A DNA stretch of 64,000 bases from Saccharofermentans sp. (GTDB lineage: Bacteria > Bacillota > Clostridia > Saccharofermentanales > Saccharofermentanaceae). Location of the stretch: assembly GCA_024403855.1 (NCBI GenBank), contig JAKSRC010000002.1, positions 1 through 64,000 on the forward strand, in the 5' to 3' direction. Shown piece after piece: positions 56,169-64,000 of this stretch (position 1 is the first letter of the stretch; each line of letters opens with the position of its first letter). A program made the translations under genes and the position numbers. The notes beneath the pieces were generated by a model, which had not been told where the DNA came from, did no database searches, and was given only the letters and a program-made list of their open reading frames with translations.

Positions 56169-58120
56169 CAGAGTTCACCAATCCTATCTCTAAGTGACTG
56201 CTTATAATCACCAAGACGAGTTAACATCTCATCAATCTTGATTCTGTCAGAAGGACTAGCAGATCCCCTGCTAATAAACAGACGCTCTTCTTCCCTTGCA
56301 ATTATCGATTCTCTTACCTTTAACAGTAAAGCAAGATACATATCACTCTTAACATTTACATCAGCACATTTATCCGCTGTCTCTACCGCCGACAGCATAA
56401 CATCTTCAGCCGGCCTGCCATTAATCGTAAGTCTTCTGAAATAGTCACTCATTTTTGCGAATAGAGTCTCGTTATTGCCATCAAAGATATTGAGGAATAT
56501 CCTAACAAGTTCTTTTATGGTATCCCCGGAAAAATCATCAGGTCGCAAAATGTCAGTTTTCTGAATTCGTGAATTCTTTGCAAGAGCACTTCCAAGAGAA
56601 AGCGCATAAGCAAAAAGATCTATTTCAGTTTTTGTTGCTGAATCATTTACTTTCTTAAATTCAGGCTGGGAAGGCGCAACTTCTGCAGGTTCATAAGGAT
56701 TTTCTGCTTCGAAATCATTAACCTGATTTCTGGAATTAATATCATCCTGTCGTTCACGATTAAGTGCTCTGGATTCAGTCTGTTCCTGTTTCTTATCAGT
56801 TGCCTCCTGAAACTTCAACATCTGATTCATAACTGCCTGAACTGTAGCGCCTAAAATTGGAGCAGCAGCATTTGCCATTCTGCTCATCTTTATCTCATCA
56901 TTCATCCAGCAACCATATTCCATAATGGCTGACTGATATCTTCCTCTATCAAGATTTCCGGTTTCAGGATCAATGCTATCGCGCTTTGCTCTTTCGATAA
57001 GATAATCTTCAACATAAAGAGCATTCTTTACGACTTCTTTGAACTTATCAGCGCCATTCTGCTTGATATATTCATCAGGATCCTTGCCATCAGGAACTTT
57101 GGCTATCTTAATAGTAATATTCAAGCCAGTAAGTTTCTTTAAATACTCCATCATCATCTTGATAGCTCTTAATGCAGCATTCTGACCGGCATTATCTGCG
57201 TCGAAAAAGAAGACTACTTCTTCAGCATATCTGGAACACAATTTAAGCTGACTATCAGTAAAAGATGTTCCCAAAGCAGCAACCGTATTCTTAAAACCAG
57301 CAGAATGCATAGCGATGGCATCCATATAGCCCTCAACAACAATTAATTGCTTGGACTGGAATTTTCTTGCAAAGTTCATCGCATATAAGTGATTCTGCTT
57401 GTTATAGACTAATGAGTCAGGTGAATTTATATATTTGGGCTTTTCATCACCCAAAGCTCTTCCGCCAAAAGCAATTATCGTTCCAAATGAATCAAATATC
57501 GGAAACATAAGTCTTCCGCGGAAAAGATCATAAGGCTTGTTTGTCTTTGAGGACTTAGCAAAGATTCCGGAATTCAAAAGTTCTTCATCCCTGTAGCCCT
57601 TCTGCCTTAAGAAATCATATAACGCAGATCTGGCGATAGGAGAATAACCCAAGCCGAAATTATCTAATACTTCTTTTGAGAGTCCACGCTTAGAAGCATA
57701 CTCTCTTGCAGGAGCACCAATTTCAGGATCATTTAAAGCTTTGTAATAGAACTTAGCTGCTTCTTTGAGGATTTCCTTAACGCGATCTTTTTCTTCTTTC
57801 TGAATTGAATTTCCTGAATAACCTGTTTCAGGAATCTCAACCCCATAAAGACCACCTAAAAATCTAATGGACTCAGGGTAGTTAAGGTGTTCCATTTCCA
57901 TTACGAAGTTAATCGCATTGCCACCTTTACCACAACCAAAACACTTATAAATACCTTTTGAGGGATTAATAGAAAAAGACGGTGTCTTCTCGGAATGGAA
58001 AGGACAAAGTCCCCACATGTTTCCACCCTTCCTGTTAAGAAGTACATAACGACCTACAACGGATTCAATATCCGCCCTGGTAAGAATTTCTTCAATTACA
58101 CTATCAGGTATAAGTCCCAT
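56168..58120 (-). CDS. dnaG: DNA primase DnaG
   Basis: Synthesises RNA primers for replication. The N-terminal CHC2 zinc-binding domain (about 38-65) has CPFHSEKTPSFSI and CFGCGKGGNAI. The TOPRIM catalytic core has VVEGYMDAIAMHSAG and FFDADNAGQNAALRA. The C-terminal helicase-interaction region (about 490-650) is less conserved, after an acidic Gln/Asn-rich linker. The 650-residue length is normal. It heads the dnaG-trmK-nif3-like unit, without rpoD. A terminator for the preceding yajC gene separates the two. Confidence 0.97.
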   Translation of the reverse strand: MGLIPDSVIEEILTRADIESVVGRYVLLNRKGGNMWGLCPFHSEKTPSFSINPSKGIYKCFGCGKGGNAINFVMEMEHLNYPESIRFLGGLYGVEIPETGYSGNSIQKEEKDRVKEILKEAAKFYYKALNDPEIGAPAREYASKRGLSKEVLDNFGLGYSPIARSALYDFLRQKGYRDEELLNSGIFAKSSKTNKPYDLFRGRLMFPIFDSFGTIIAFGGRALGDEKPKYINSPDSLVYNKQNHLYAMNFARKFQSKQLIVVEGYMDAIAMHSAGFKNTVAALGTSFTDSQLKLCSRYAEEVVFFFDADNAGQNAALRAIKMMMEYLKKLTGLNITIKIAKVPDGKDPDEYIKQNGADKFKEVVKNALYVEDYLIERAKRDSIDPETGNLDRGRYQSAIMEYGCWMNDEIKMSRMANAAAPILGATVQAVMNQMLKFQEATDKKQEQTESRALNRERQDDINSRNQVNDFEAENPYEPAEVAPSQPEFKKVNDSATKTEIDLFAYALSLGSALAKNSRIQKTDILRPDDFSGDTIKELVRIFLNIFDGNNETLFAKMSDYFRRLTINGRPAEDVMLSAVETADKCADVNVKSDMYLALLLKVRESIIAREEERLFISRGSASPSDRIKIDEMLTRLGDYKQSLRDRIGEL

Positions 58121-58142
58121 ATCTTTTTCCTTATAAATAAAA

Positions 58143-58164
58143 GGCCCGGTGTATGTTCCGGGCC
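58143..58164 (-). terminator. Terminator of yajC
   Basis: GGCCCGG pairs perfectly with CCGGGCC across an 8-base loop, and on the minus strand is followed by TTTTATTTATAA. It ends the dapA-dapB-yajC transcript just before dnaG. Confidence 0.85.
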
Positions 58165-58190
58165 GTTAATTCAAGCCTAAAACTGAAGAA

Positions 58191-58598
58191 TTACTCTTCT
58201 GTCTTGTCCTTCTTCTTGGCGAACAAGCCCTTCTTCTCAGGTTCAGCAGACTTCTTAACTGTTCCATCAGGATTGAGCTGATCACGCTTAACAACTGATG
58301 AGATAGCGCTCTTTGTGAAAGTAACAAGAGTGTTTGCAGCAGAAGTTGAAATTGTAACCTGATCGTCCTTGATGTTTGCAACGAAACCAACAAGGCCACC
58401 AATAGTAACTACTCTGTCACCTACTGCGAGCTTACCCATCTGCTCCTTGAGTTCCTTTTCCTTCTTACGCTGAGGTCTGATAAGGATGAAGTAGAAAACT
58501 ACAAACATCAAAATCAAAATACCGAAAGAAGCAAGAGATCCCATTGTTTCTCCGCCAAACAAAGACTGTGTAACACCTGTTTCCTCAAATGAAATCAT
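58191..58598 (-). CDS. yajC: Preprotein translocase accessory subunit YajC
   Basis: Single-span membrane protein associated with SecDF-YidC. One membrane helix (about 21-40, ending FYFILIRPQRKKEKE) is followed by the small cytoplasmic beta domain with GDRVVTIGGLVG. A Lys/Glu-rich tail ends the protein. At 135 residues it is slightly longer than usual. GGAGG precedes the start. It is the last gene after dapA and dapB, unusual company since yajC normally lies near tgt or secD. Confidence 0.92.
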   Translation of the reverse strand: MISFEETGVTQSLFGGETMGSLASFGILILMFVVFYFILIRPQRKKEKELKEQMGKLAVGDRVVTIGGLVGFVANIKDDQVTISTSAANTLVTFTKSAISSVVKRDQLNPDGTVKKSAEPEKKGLFAKKKDKTEE

Positions 58599-58617
58599 TT
58601 ATGTATCCTCCAAAAAA

Positions 58618-59385
58618 TTATTCTTCAATATATTGTGCGATTACATCAGACATCGTGTAATAGCCATTATTCTTACCAGCCATAAACTTTGCAGCTGTAA
58701 GAGCGCCCTTCGCAAAGACATCTCTTGTCTGCGCACTGTGGCTGATTGTGAGAATCTCTTCATCACTGATAAACATAGCAGAATGCTCGCCAACTATATT
58801 ACCGCCTCTGATAGCAGAAATACCAATCTCATTCTTCGATCTTGCCTTGTTTACACTATGTCTGTCGTAAACATACTCAACATCATCAGAAATCTCCTGC
58901 TTGATTCCATCAGCAATCATAATTGCTGTACCAGAAGGTGCATCAAGCTTTCTGTTGTGATGAGCTTCAACGATTTCAATATCAAACTCAGGATAAAGAA
59001 TCTTAGTTGCCTTCTTGCAAAGCTCAACCATCATATTGATACCAAGGCTCATATTTGCTGACTTAAATACAGCAATTGTCTCAGAAGCAGTCTGAATGGA
59101 AGCGATTGTTTCGTCAGACAAAGCAGTCGTACAGCAAACAAAAGGCTTCTTACGATTCAAAGCAAACTCAAGAACAGAAGGTACAGCCTTTGCATTTGAG
59201 AAGTCAATAATTGCATCAAAATCTTCTGTGCAATCATTGAGATTCGTATATACAGGGAAATCGTAAGAAGGATTCTCTACGATATCTCCACCTGCAACTA
59301 TCTTATATTCCGGGTTATTTACGCAGAGATTAGCAATAGCCTTTCCCATTCTTCCGCAACAACCGTTAAGGAAAATCTTTACCAT
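58618..59385 (-). CDS. dapB: 4-hydroxy-tetrahydrodipicolinate reductase DapB
   Basis: NAD(P)H-dependent second step of the diaminopimelate/lysine branch. The nucleotide motif is LNGCCGRMGKAIANL near the N-terminus. The active-site block EAHHNRKLDAPSGTA is intact, and SVNKARSKNEIGI follows. The 255-residue length is standard. It follows dapA by 17 bases in the same transcript. Confidence 0.97.
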   Translation of the reverse strand: MVKIFLNGCCGRMGKAIANLCVNNPEYKIVAGGDIVENPSYDFPVYTNLNDCTEDFDAIIDFSNAKAVPSVLEFALNRKKPFVCCTTALSDETIASIQTASETIAVFKSANMSLGINMMVELCKKATKILYPEFDIEIVEAHHNRKLDAPSGTAIMIADGIKQEISDDVEYVYDRHSVNKARSKNEIGISAIRGGNIVGEHSAMFISDEEILTISHSAQTRDVFAKGALTAAKFMAGKNNGYYTMSDVIAQYIEE

Positions 59386-59402
59386 TTCAGTTAATTCTCC
59401 AA

Positions 59403-60311
59403 TTACTTTCCAATGTATGCATTCTTTGCAGAAGTATCGTAATCCTTAAGAACTTCTACAACATTGTCGTGATTAGCTGCGCCCATCTCGCAAAGAGGAA
59501 GCCTGCAAGGACCAGCATTCCAACCCAAGATGTTCAACGCTTCCTTAACCGGAATAGGGTTAACTTCGCAGAACATAGCCTTAACAAGAGGAATGAATCT
59601 GATCTGAGCTTCTCTTGCAGCATCGATATTTCCATCCATAAAGTCATGAACCATCTTTGATGTCTCATGAGGAATGATATTTGCGATTACAGAAATAACA
59701 CCCTTTGCACCAAGAGAGAGCATAGGAACAACAAGTCCATCCTCACCTGAATACAAAGCATATCTGTCACCGCAAAGATTATAAATCTCAGGAACCTGAG
59801 AGAAGTTGCATTCCTTAACACCAACGATGTTCTCATAAACAGAAAGCTTCTTAAGAAGTTCAGGACTGATATTTACGTTAGTTCTTGAAGGAACATTGTA
59901 AAGAATAATAGGCAGTTCAGGAGCTGCCTCAGCGATCTTTGCGTAATGACGGAAAAGGCCTTCCTGTGTGCACTTATTGTAATAAGGTGTAACGAGCAAA
60001 GCTGCATCAGCGCCAAGCTCATATGCCTTTTTAGTAAGTTCAACACCGAATGCTGTGTCATTAGAACCAGTACCAGCAATTACAGGTACACGACCAGCAA
60101 CTGTATCAACAGCGAACTTGATTGCATCAATATGTTCCTGTTCAGTCATAGTGGCTGCTTCACCGGTTGAGCCGCAGATAACAATGGAGTCGATTCCTTC
60201 TGCTATTTCAAATTCAATAAGCTTTTTGAGCTCTTCAAAATTGATTCCACCGTCTTCATAAAACGGAGTAACTATAGCAACAGCGGCACCTACAAATACA
60301 GGCTTGGACAT
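59403..60311 (-). CDS. dapA: 4-hydroxy-tetrahydrodipicolinate synthase DapA
   Basis: Condenses pyruvate and aspartate semialdehyde, the committed step to diaminopimelate and lysine. The Schiff-base lysine is in VGVKECNF; GSTGEAATMTEQEH and YNVPSRTN are the other core motifs. I start at 60311, with GGGAGG upstream; a TTG at 60326 is an alternative. 302 residues. It has its own strong promoter and a pair of 21-base direct repeats upstream. Together with dapB and yajC it forms one transcript. Confidence 0.96.
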   Translation of the reverse strand: MSKPVFVGAAVAIVTPFYEDGGINFEELKKLIEFEIAEGIDSIVICGSTGEAATMTEQEHIDAIKFAVDTVAGRVPVIAGTGSNDTAFGVELTKKAYELGADAALLVTPYYNKCTQEGLFRHYAKIAEAAPELPIILYNVPSRTNVNISPELLKKLSVYENIVGVKECNFSQVPEIYNLCGDRYALYSGEDGLVVPMLSLGAKGVISVIANIIPHETSKMVHDFMDGNIDAAREAQIRFIPLVKAMFCEVNPIPVKEALNILGWNAGPCRLPLCEMGAANHDNVVEVLKDYDTSAKNAYIGK

Positions 60312-60377
60312 AAGAATGCCTCCCAAATAAATATCAAAAATAGAGTCAAATGCCTATTAGTACATTTTAACTAATGG

Positions 60378-60406
60378 ATTTTATCACCATATATTATAAA
60401 TATCAA
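60378..60406 (-). promoter_or_regulatory. Promoter of dapA-dapB-yajC
   Basis: On the minus strand TTGATA (60401-60406) and TAAAAT (60378-60383) are exactly 17 bases apart, each 5/6 to consensus, about 65 bases upstream of the dapA ATG. Confidence 0.75.
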
Positions 60407-60410
60407 TTTA

Positions 60411-60449
60411 TACTTCTGGGATGCACATATGTACTTCTACAGTGCACAT
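60411..60449. repeat. Two 21-bp direct repeats abutting the dapA -35
   Basis: TACTTCT-N4-TGCACAT occurs twice (60411-60428 and 60432-60449) with a period of 21 bases, two helical turns. The block begins 4 bases upstream of the dapA -35, where an activator would bind, and runs almost to the priA stop. Confidence 0.65.
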
Positions 60450-60458
60450 TTTCGCATA

Positions 60459-62723
60459 TCAGCTATCCTGTGGATCATTATCAAATGACATAGGATACTT
60501 ATTGTGATCAAAATCCTCAATCAGTCGTTTAAATACGCCATTAATTGCAGACTTATTGACGGCTTTTATAACGAAAGACATTCTGTATTTGCCTCTTAAT
60601 TCATAAATCACACAAGGAATTGGACCATATACTTCAAATTGGTACTTTTTGTCTTGATATCCCAGAAACTGATTTAGATATTTTGCAAGCTCATTTGCTC
60701 TGCTAATGAGCAGATTTTCATCAGGCAGTGATAAAACGATCTCGCCTATAGCCTTATATGGTGGCAATCTTAATTTCTGACGGTAATCGATTTCCTGCTC
60801 ATAGAATGCTCTGTAATTCTGTGTACAAGCAAACTTAAACAGTGGTTGGTCAGGATTCAAGCTCTGAATAAATACTTTTCCCTTATCTTCTCCTCTGCCC
60901 GCTCTTCCTGCAGCCTGTGTTATCAACTGGAATGACTTTTCCGACGCTTTATATGACGATGATGCAAGCATAAGGTCAGCTCCTAATACACCAACAACTG
61001 TTACATCAGGAAAATCCAATCCTTTTGCTATCATCTGAGTTCCGATAAGAATGGAAGCTTCCTTCTCAGCAAACTTCTCGATTATCTCCTTATGAGCACC
61101 CGGTGTCATCGTAGAATCCTGATCCATTCGTAATACCTTCTCGTTCGGGAAGATCTTATGTATGAATTCTTCAAGCTGTTGGGTTCCGAATCCCGCCTTT
61201 GTGAAGTGATTACCGGAGCAAACATTACATCTTGCCTCGTAAGAAGGAATTGTATATCCACAATAATGACAAATAAGATTCTGCGTGCCGTTGCGTCGGT
61301 TGTTATGCAATGTCATTGCTACAGAACAGTTTTTGCAAGTTACCGGTTCACCACAGTCTTCACAGACAAGAGATCTGGAAAAACCTCTCCTGTTAAGGAG
61401 TAAAATAACCTGCTTATCCTGCGAAAAAGAAACAGCCATAGCCTGTCTTAACGGTATTGAAAGCATGTCTCCGCCACCAAGCTTAATCTGTTCCTTCATA
61501 TCAACAGGAATTATCTCAGGAAGTGCAGCTTCCTGTCTTGCTCTGGATTTGAGCTCAAGCAAAGTATAAGCCCCTTTATTAGCTGCATAGAAACTCTCTA
61601 CAGATGGGGTAGCTGAACCTAAAACAACACTAGCTCCAGTCAATTTGGATCTCATTCTGGCTATATCTCTTGCAGAATATCTAGGATGTGATTCCGCTTT
61701 ATATGAACCGTCATGTTCTTCATCTAAAATGATTAATCTTAAATCAACTGCTGGTGCGAATATTCCGCTTCTAGGTCCGACAATTACTTTTGCCTTTCCT
61801 GTTCGAATATTATTCCACTGCTCATATCTTTGCTTATTAGTTAATCTACTGTGCAAAACAGCGACACTATCACCTAGTCTTCCCTTAATCCAGTTAATAG
61901 TCTGTGGTGTAAGTGAAATCTCAGGCACCATATAAATGACACTTCCGCCTTCACTTATTACCTTCTTTGCAACATTCAAATATACTTCGGTCTTTCCACT
62001 GCCGGTAATGCCGAACAGCAGATAGGTATTACCATTCTTACTCTCAACACCTTCGAGAATCGTATCGATGGCACTTTTCTGTTCAGGTCTCAATTCATAC
62101 TCTTGGGTAAACTTTCCTTCAGGGACATCTCCAGCTACCGGAAAAACTGAAACTTCAGAATCAGAAGACTCTTTTGTGAGCACTATAAGCCCCTTATCCA
62201 CTAAAGACTTCACTTGTGCGGTTGAACAGGAAAGAGCTGCCATTAGCTCTTTCCTGCTACACTTACCACGTTCCAAAAGATATTCAAGAATATTAATGTG
62301 AGCTATAGATCTTAATGTCTCGCTCTCCAAAACTTCTATGACCTTATCTCTCAATGCTATATCGACAAATACTTCTGTCGGATCACTATGGTTAACAACA
62401 CATGATGGAACCATCAGTTCAACTACATCACCTTTGGTGCAATTGAACCTGTCACTTATCTTATCGATCAAAGCAATCTGGTCACGATGCAAAACAGGAA
62501 GCGAAGAAATGACAGAGGCAATATCTTTAATATTGCTCGTATCTTCAGAAACATCTTCCTTCAAATCTACAACTACTGCAGCCCTTTGCGAGTCTCCTTT
62601 TCCAAAAGGCACGGAAACAAGAGAACCGAGCGAAATACCGGTTCTGAGTTCCTCAGGTATACGATATGTGTAGAGCCTGTCTGTCTGCCTTACAGAGCCT
62701 CTAAGGATAACACTGCAATACAT
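60459..62723 (-). CDS. priA: Primosomal replication restart helicase PriA
   Basis: Reassembles replisomes at stalled forks. The N-terminal DNA-binding domain is followed by a superfamily 2 helicase core with FGITGSGKTEVYL (Walker A) and LIILDEEHDGSYK (DEEH box). The zinc-binding insert has paired cysteines: CEDCGEP and CKNC, then CHYCG and CNVCSG. RAGRGEDKG is a late helicase motif. I start at 62723, with GAGG upstream and 7 bases after the polC stop. 754 residues is normal. Confidence 0.96.
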   Translation of the reverse strand: MYCSVILRGSVRQTDRLYTYRIPEELRTGISLGSLVSVPFGKGDSQRAAVVVDLKEDVSEDTSNIKDIASVISSLPVLHRDQIALIDKISDRFNCTKGDVVELMVPSCVVNHSDPTEVFVDIALRDKVIEVLESETLRSIAHINILEYLLERGKCSRKELMAALSCSTAQVKSLVDKGLIVLTKESSDSEVSVFPVAGDVPEGKFTQEYELRPEQKSAIDTILEGVESKNGNTYLLFGITGSGKTEVYLNVAKKVISEGGSVIYMVPEISLTPQTINWIKGRLGDSVAVLHSRLTNKQRYEQWNNIRTGKAKVIVGPRSGIFAPAVDLRLIILDEEHDGSYKAESHPRYSARDIARMRSKLTGASVVLGSATPSVESFYAANKGAYTLLELKSRARQEAALPEIIPVDMKEQIKLGGGDMLSIPLRQAMAVSFSQDKQVILLLNRRGFSRSLVCEDCGEPVTCKNCSVAMTLHNNRRNGTQNLICHYCGYTIPSYEARCNVCSGNHFTKAGFGTQQLEEFIHKIFPNEKVLRMDQDSTMTPGAHKEIIEKFAEKEASILIGTQMIAKGLDFPDVTVVGVLGADLMLASSSYKASEKSFQLITQAAGRAGRGEDKGKVFIQSLNPDQPLFKFACTQNYRAFYEQEIDYRQKLRLPPYKAIGEIVLSLPDENLLISRANELAKYLNQFLGYQDKKYQFEVYGPIPCVIYELRGKYRMSFVIKAVNKSAINGVFKRLIEDFDHNKYPMSFDNDPQDS

Positions 62724-62730
62724 ATTAACC

Positions 62731-64000
62731 TCATAACAGATCAAAGAGATTTATCTGAGCACTTTCAGGAAGATCATTAAGAATTCCGCCGTAATCAAGA
62801 AGTTTCTGTGTTACAGACTGGCCGACACCTGTTCGCTTCATAAAATCATCTCGATTTTTGAATGGTGCTTCGGCACGTGCCTTTTCAATTGCTTCACCGT
62901 TTGCAGGAGAAACGCTGTTAATAGCACAGAAAGGCGGTCTTATGAGCTTATCACCTGCTTTGGTGAACTTTGTGCCCATTGAATCTTCGAGAGTAATAGG
63001 AGCAAAAGTAATACCTCTTGCATACATTTCCTCAATCAATTCATAGAAATAGTATTTCAATTTGGTGTTAGGATCGTTCTTAGCATGCATCTCATCAGCA
63101 AGTTCGATTCTTCTCTTCTTAACTTGTTCAGGTCCGGAACACATCTGCTCAGCGTCGAAAAGGCCTTCACCTCTATGAGTGAAGAATGAGCAATAGTACT
63201 CTTCCGGATAGTAAACCTTAAACCATGCTACTCTTAACGTTGAGATTGAATAAGCCGCAGCATGTGCCTTCGGGAACATGTATTTGATTTTCTGGCAGGA
63301 TTCGATGTACCAGTCAGGAACACCACATTTTTTCATAGCCTCAACATATTCAGGCCACTTCTTGACCTTACCTGCTGCTACCTTACCTTTACGTACGCCC
63401 TCCATGATATCAAATGCATCTTTGTTAGGAAGTCCCCAATAAATAAGGCTTGTCATGATAGAGTCACGGCATCCGATAACAGAGTTAAGATCGCATGTAC
63501 CACTTCTGATAAGATCCTGAGCATTTCCAGTCCAAACGTCAGTTCCGTGTGAAAGGCCCATGAGCTGAACAAGGTCATAGAATCTTGTAGGCATTGTTTC
63601 TTTAATCATGCCTCGCGCCATGTTTGTGCCAAGCTCAGAAAGTCCTAAAGTTGCCGAACCGGCATCTGTTGCATCGATTGGGAATCCTAAAGCATCAGTA
63701 CCCTGGAGAAGACTCATAACCTTCTCATCAGGAATCGGAATATCTGTGATATTAACACCTGTAATATCATTAAGCATTCTTAATACCGTAGGATCTGCGT
63801 GACCTAAGATATCAAGTTTTAAGATAGTGTCGTGCATAGCACGGAAGTCAAAGTGCGTGGTAATAATTCCACAGTCAGTTTTATTTGCCGGGAACTGGAT
63901 AGGTGTAAATTCATAAATATCCATTTCCTTAGCAATAACGACGATACCACCGGGATGCTGAGAAGTAGTTCTCTTAACGCCAATGATATCTCTCGACATA
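62731..64000 (-). CDS. polC: DNA polymerase III PolC, C-terminal part (runs off window)
   Basis: Gram-positive-type replicative polymerase, cut by the right edge of the window; only about 423 residues of the C-terminus are present. Recognisable PolC blocks are SQHPGGIVVI, EFTPIQFPANKT, HFDFRAMHDTILKLDILGH and SISTLRVAWFKVYYPEEYY. The visible ATG near 63999 is internal. The 3' end is complete, with a closing helix-hairpin-helix-like segment (KRTGVGQSVTQKLLDYG). priA begins 7 bases later, so the two may be co-expressed. Confidence 0.95.
   Translation of the reverse strand, partial: MSRDIIGVKRTTSQHPGGIVVIAKEMDIYEFTPIQFPANKTDCGIITTHFDFRAMHDTILKLDILGHADPTVLRMLNDITGVNITDIPIPDEKVMSLLQGTDALGFPIDATDAGSATLGLSELGTNMARGMIKETMPTRFYDLVQLMGLSHGTDVWTGNAQDLIRSGTCDLNSVIGCRDSIMTSLIYWGLPNKDAFDIMEGVRKGKVAAGKVKKWPEYVEAMKKCGVPDWYIESCQKIKYMFPKAHAAAYSISTLRVAWFKVYYPEEYYCSFFTHRGEGLFDAEQMCSGPEQVKKRRIELADEMHAKNDPNTKLKYYFYELIEEMYARGITFAPITLEDSMGTKFTKAGDKLIRPPFCAINSVSPANGEAIEKARAEAPFKNRDDFMKRTGVGQSVTQKLLDYGGILNDLPESAQINLFDLL

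Noticed and set aside
60312..60458. Possible lysine riboswitch before dapA
   Set aside because: The gap is only 147 bases, the predicted promoter leaves about 60 bases of leader, and no conserved riboswitch helices are visible.

Overview
The window is a stretch of core chromosome from a low-G+C Gram-positive anaerobe. I place it in Bacillota, probably class Clostridia, and probably a gut or rumen organism; I cannot name a genus. The evidence is CIRCE-controlled groESL, a PolC-type replicase next to priA, TrmFO, a class-A-like RNase P RNA, a domain-permuted GH3 beta-glucosidase of the kind known from rumen Clostridia, and a giant tandem 2-hydroxyacyl-CoA dehydratase activase. Almost every gene is recognisable, coding density is high and many neighbours overlap by 1 to 4 bases. 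I see no tRNA, rRNA, IS element, phage gene or CRISPR array.

Layout. 0.1-3.2 kb: groES-groEL with its own promoter and CIRCE operator, and galE. 3.4-5.8 kb: a two-component system. 5.8-9.2 kb: a Pro-rich membrane protein, an orphan TrpB2 and an SDR enzyme. 9.3-13.9 kb (+): queA, tgt and the permuted GH3 enzyme. 13.9-15.3 kb: a membrane PP2C phosphatase followed by a probable pseudophosphatase. 15.4-22.6 kb (-): comM, dprA, topA, trmFO and a DUF624-like protein, preceded by an unusual array of phased TTTGTCG-like boxes. 22.8 kb (+): ychF. 23.9-34 kb (-): a hypothetical leader gene, the tandem activase, polA, coaE and three small membrane or DUF genes. 34.1-44.3 kb (-): M18 aminopeptidase, cardiolipin synthase, an amidohydrolase, a heterodimeric ABC exporter, murD and uppP. 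44.3-50.2 kb: a PHP phosphatase (+), then malic enzyme, an Lrp regulator, an aminotransferase and prfB (-). 50.4 kb (+): a divergent long glutamine synthetase. 52.4-58.1 kb (-): dnaG, trmK, nif3-like, rnpB, purM and aqpZ. 58.2-64 kb (-): the 3' part of polC, priA, dapA, dapB and yajC.

How the parts work together. The window mixes replication and DNA uptake (polC, priA, dnaG, polA, topA, dprA, comM), tRNA and translation functions (queA, tgt, trmFO, trmK, rnpB, prfB), envelope synthesis (murD, uppP, cls, dapA, dapB) and fermentative amino-acid and acid metabolism (activase, malic enzyme, aminotransferase, glutamine synthetase). No discrete new mobile or defence system is visible. The best leads are regulatory: the 0A-box-like array upstream of comM, the 21-bp direct repeats abutting the dapA promoter, and nested inverted repeats upstream of malic enzyme. 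Protein leads are the PP2C/pseudo-PP2C pair, the Bacteroidota-like PurM and the long glutamine synthetase.
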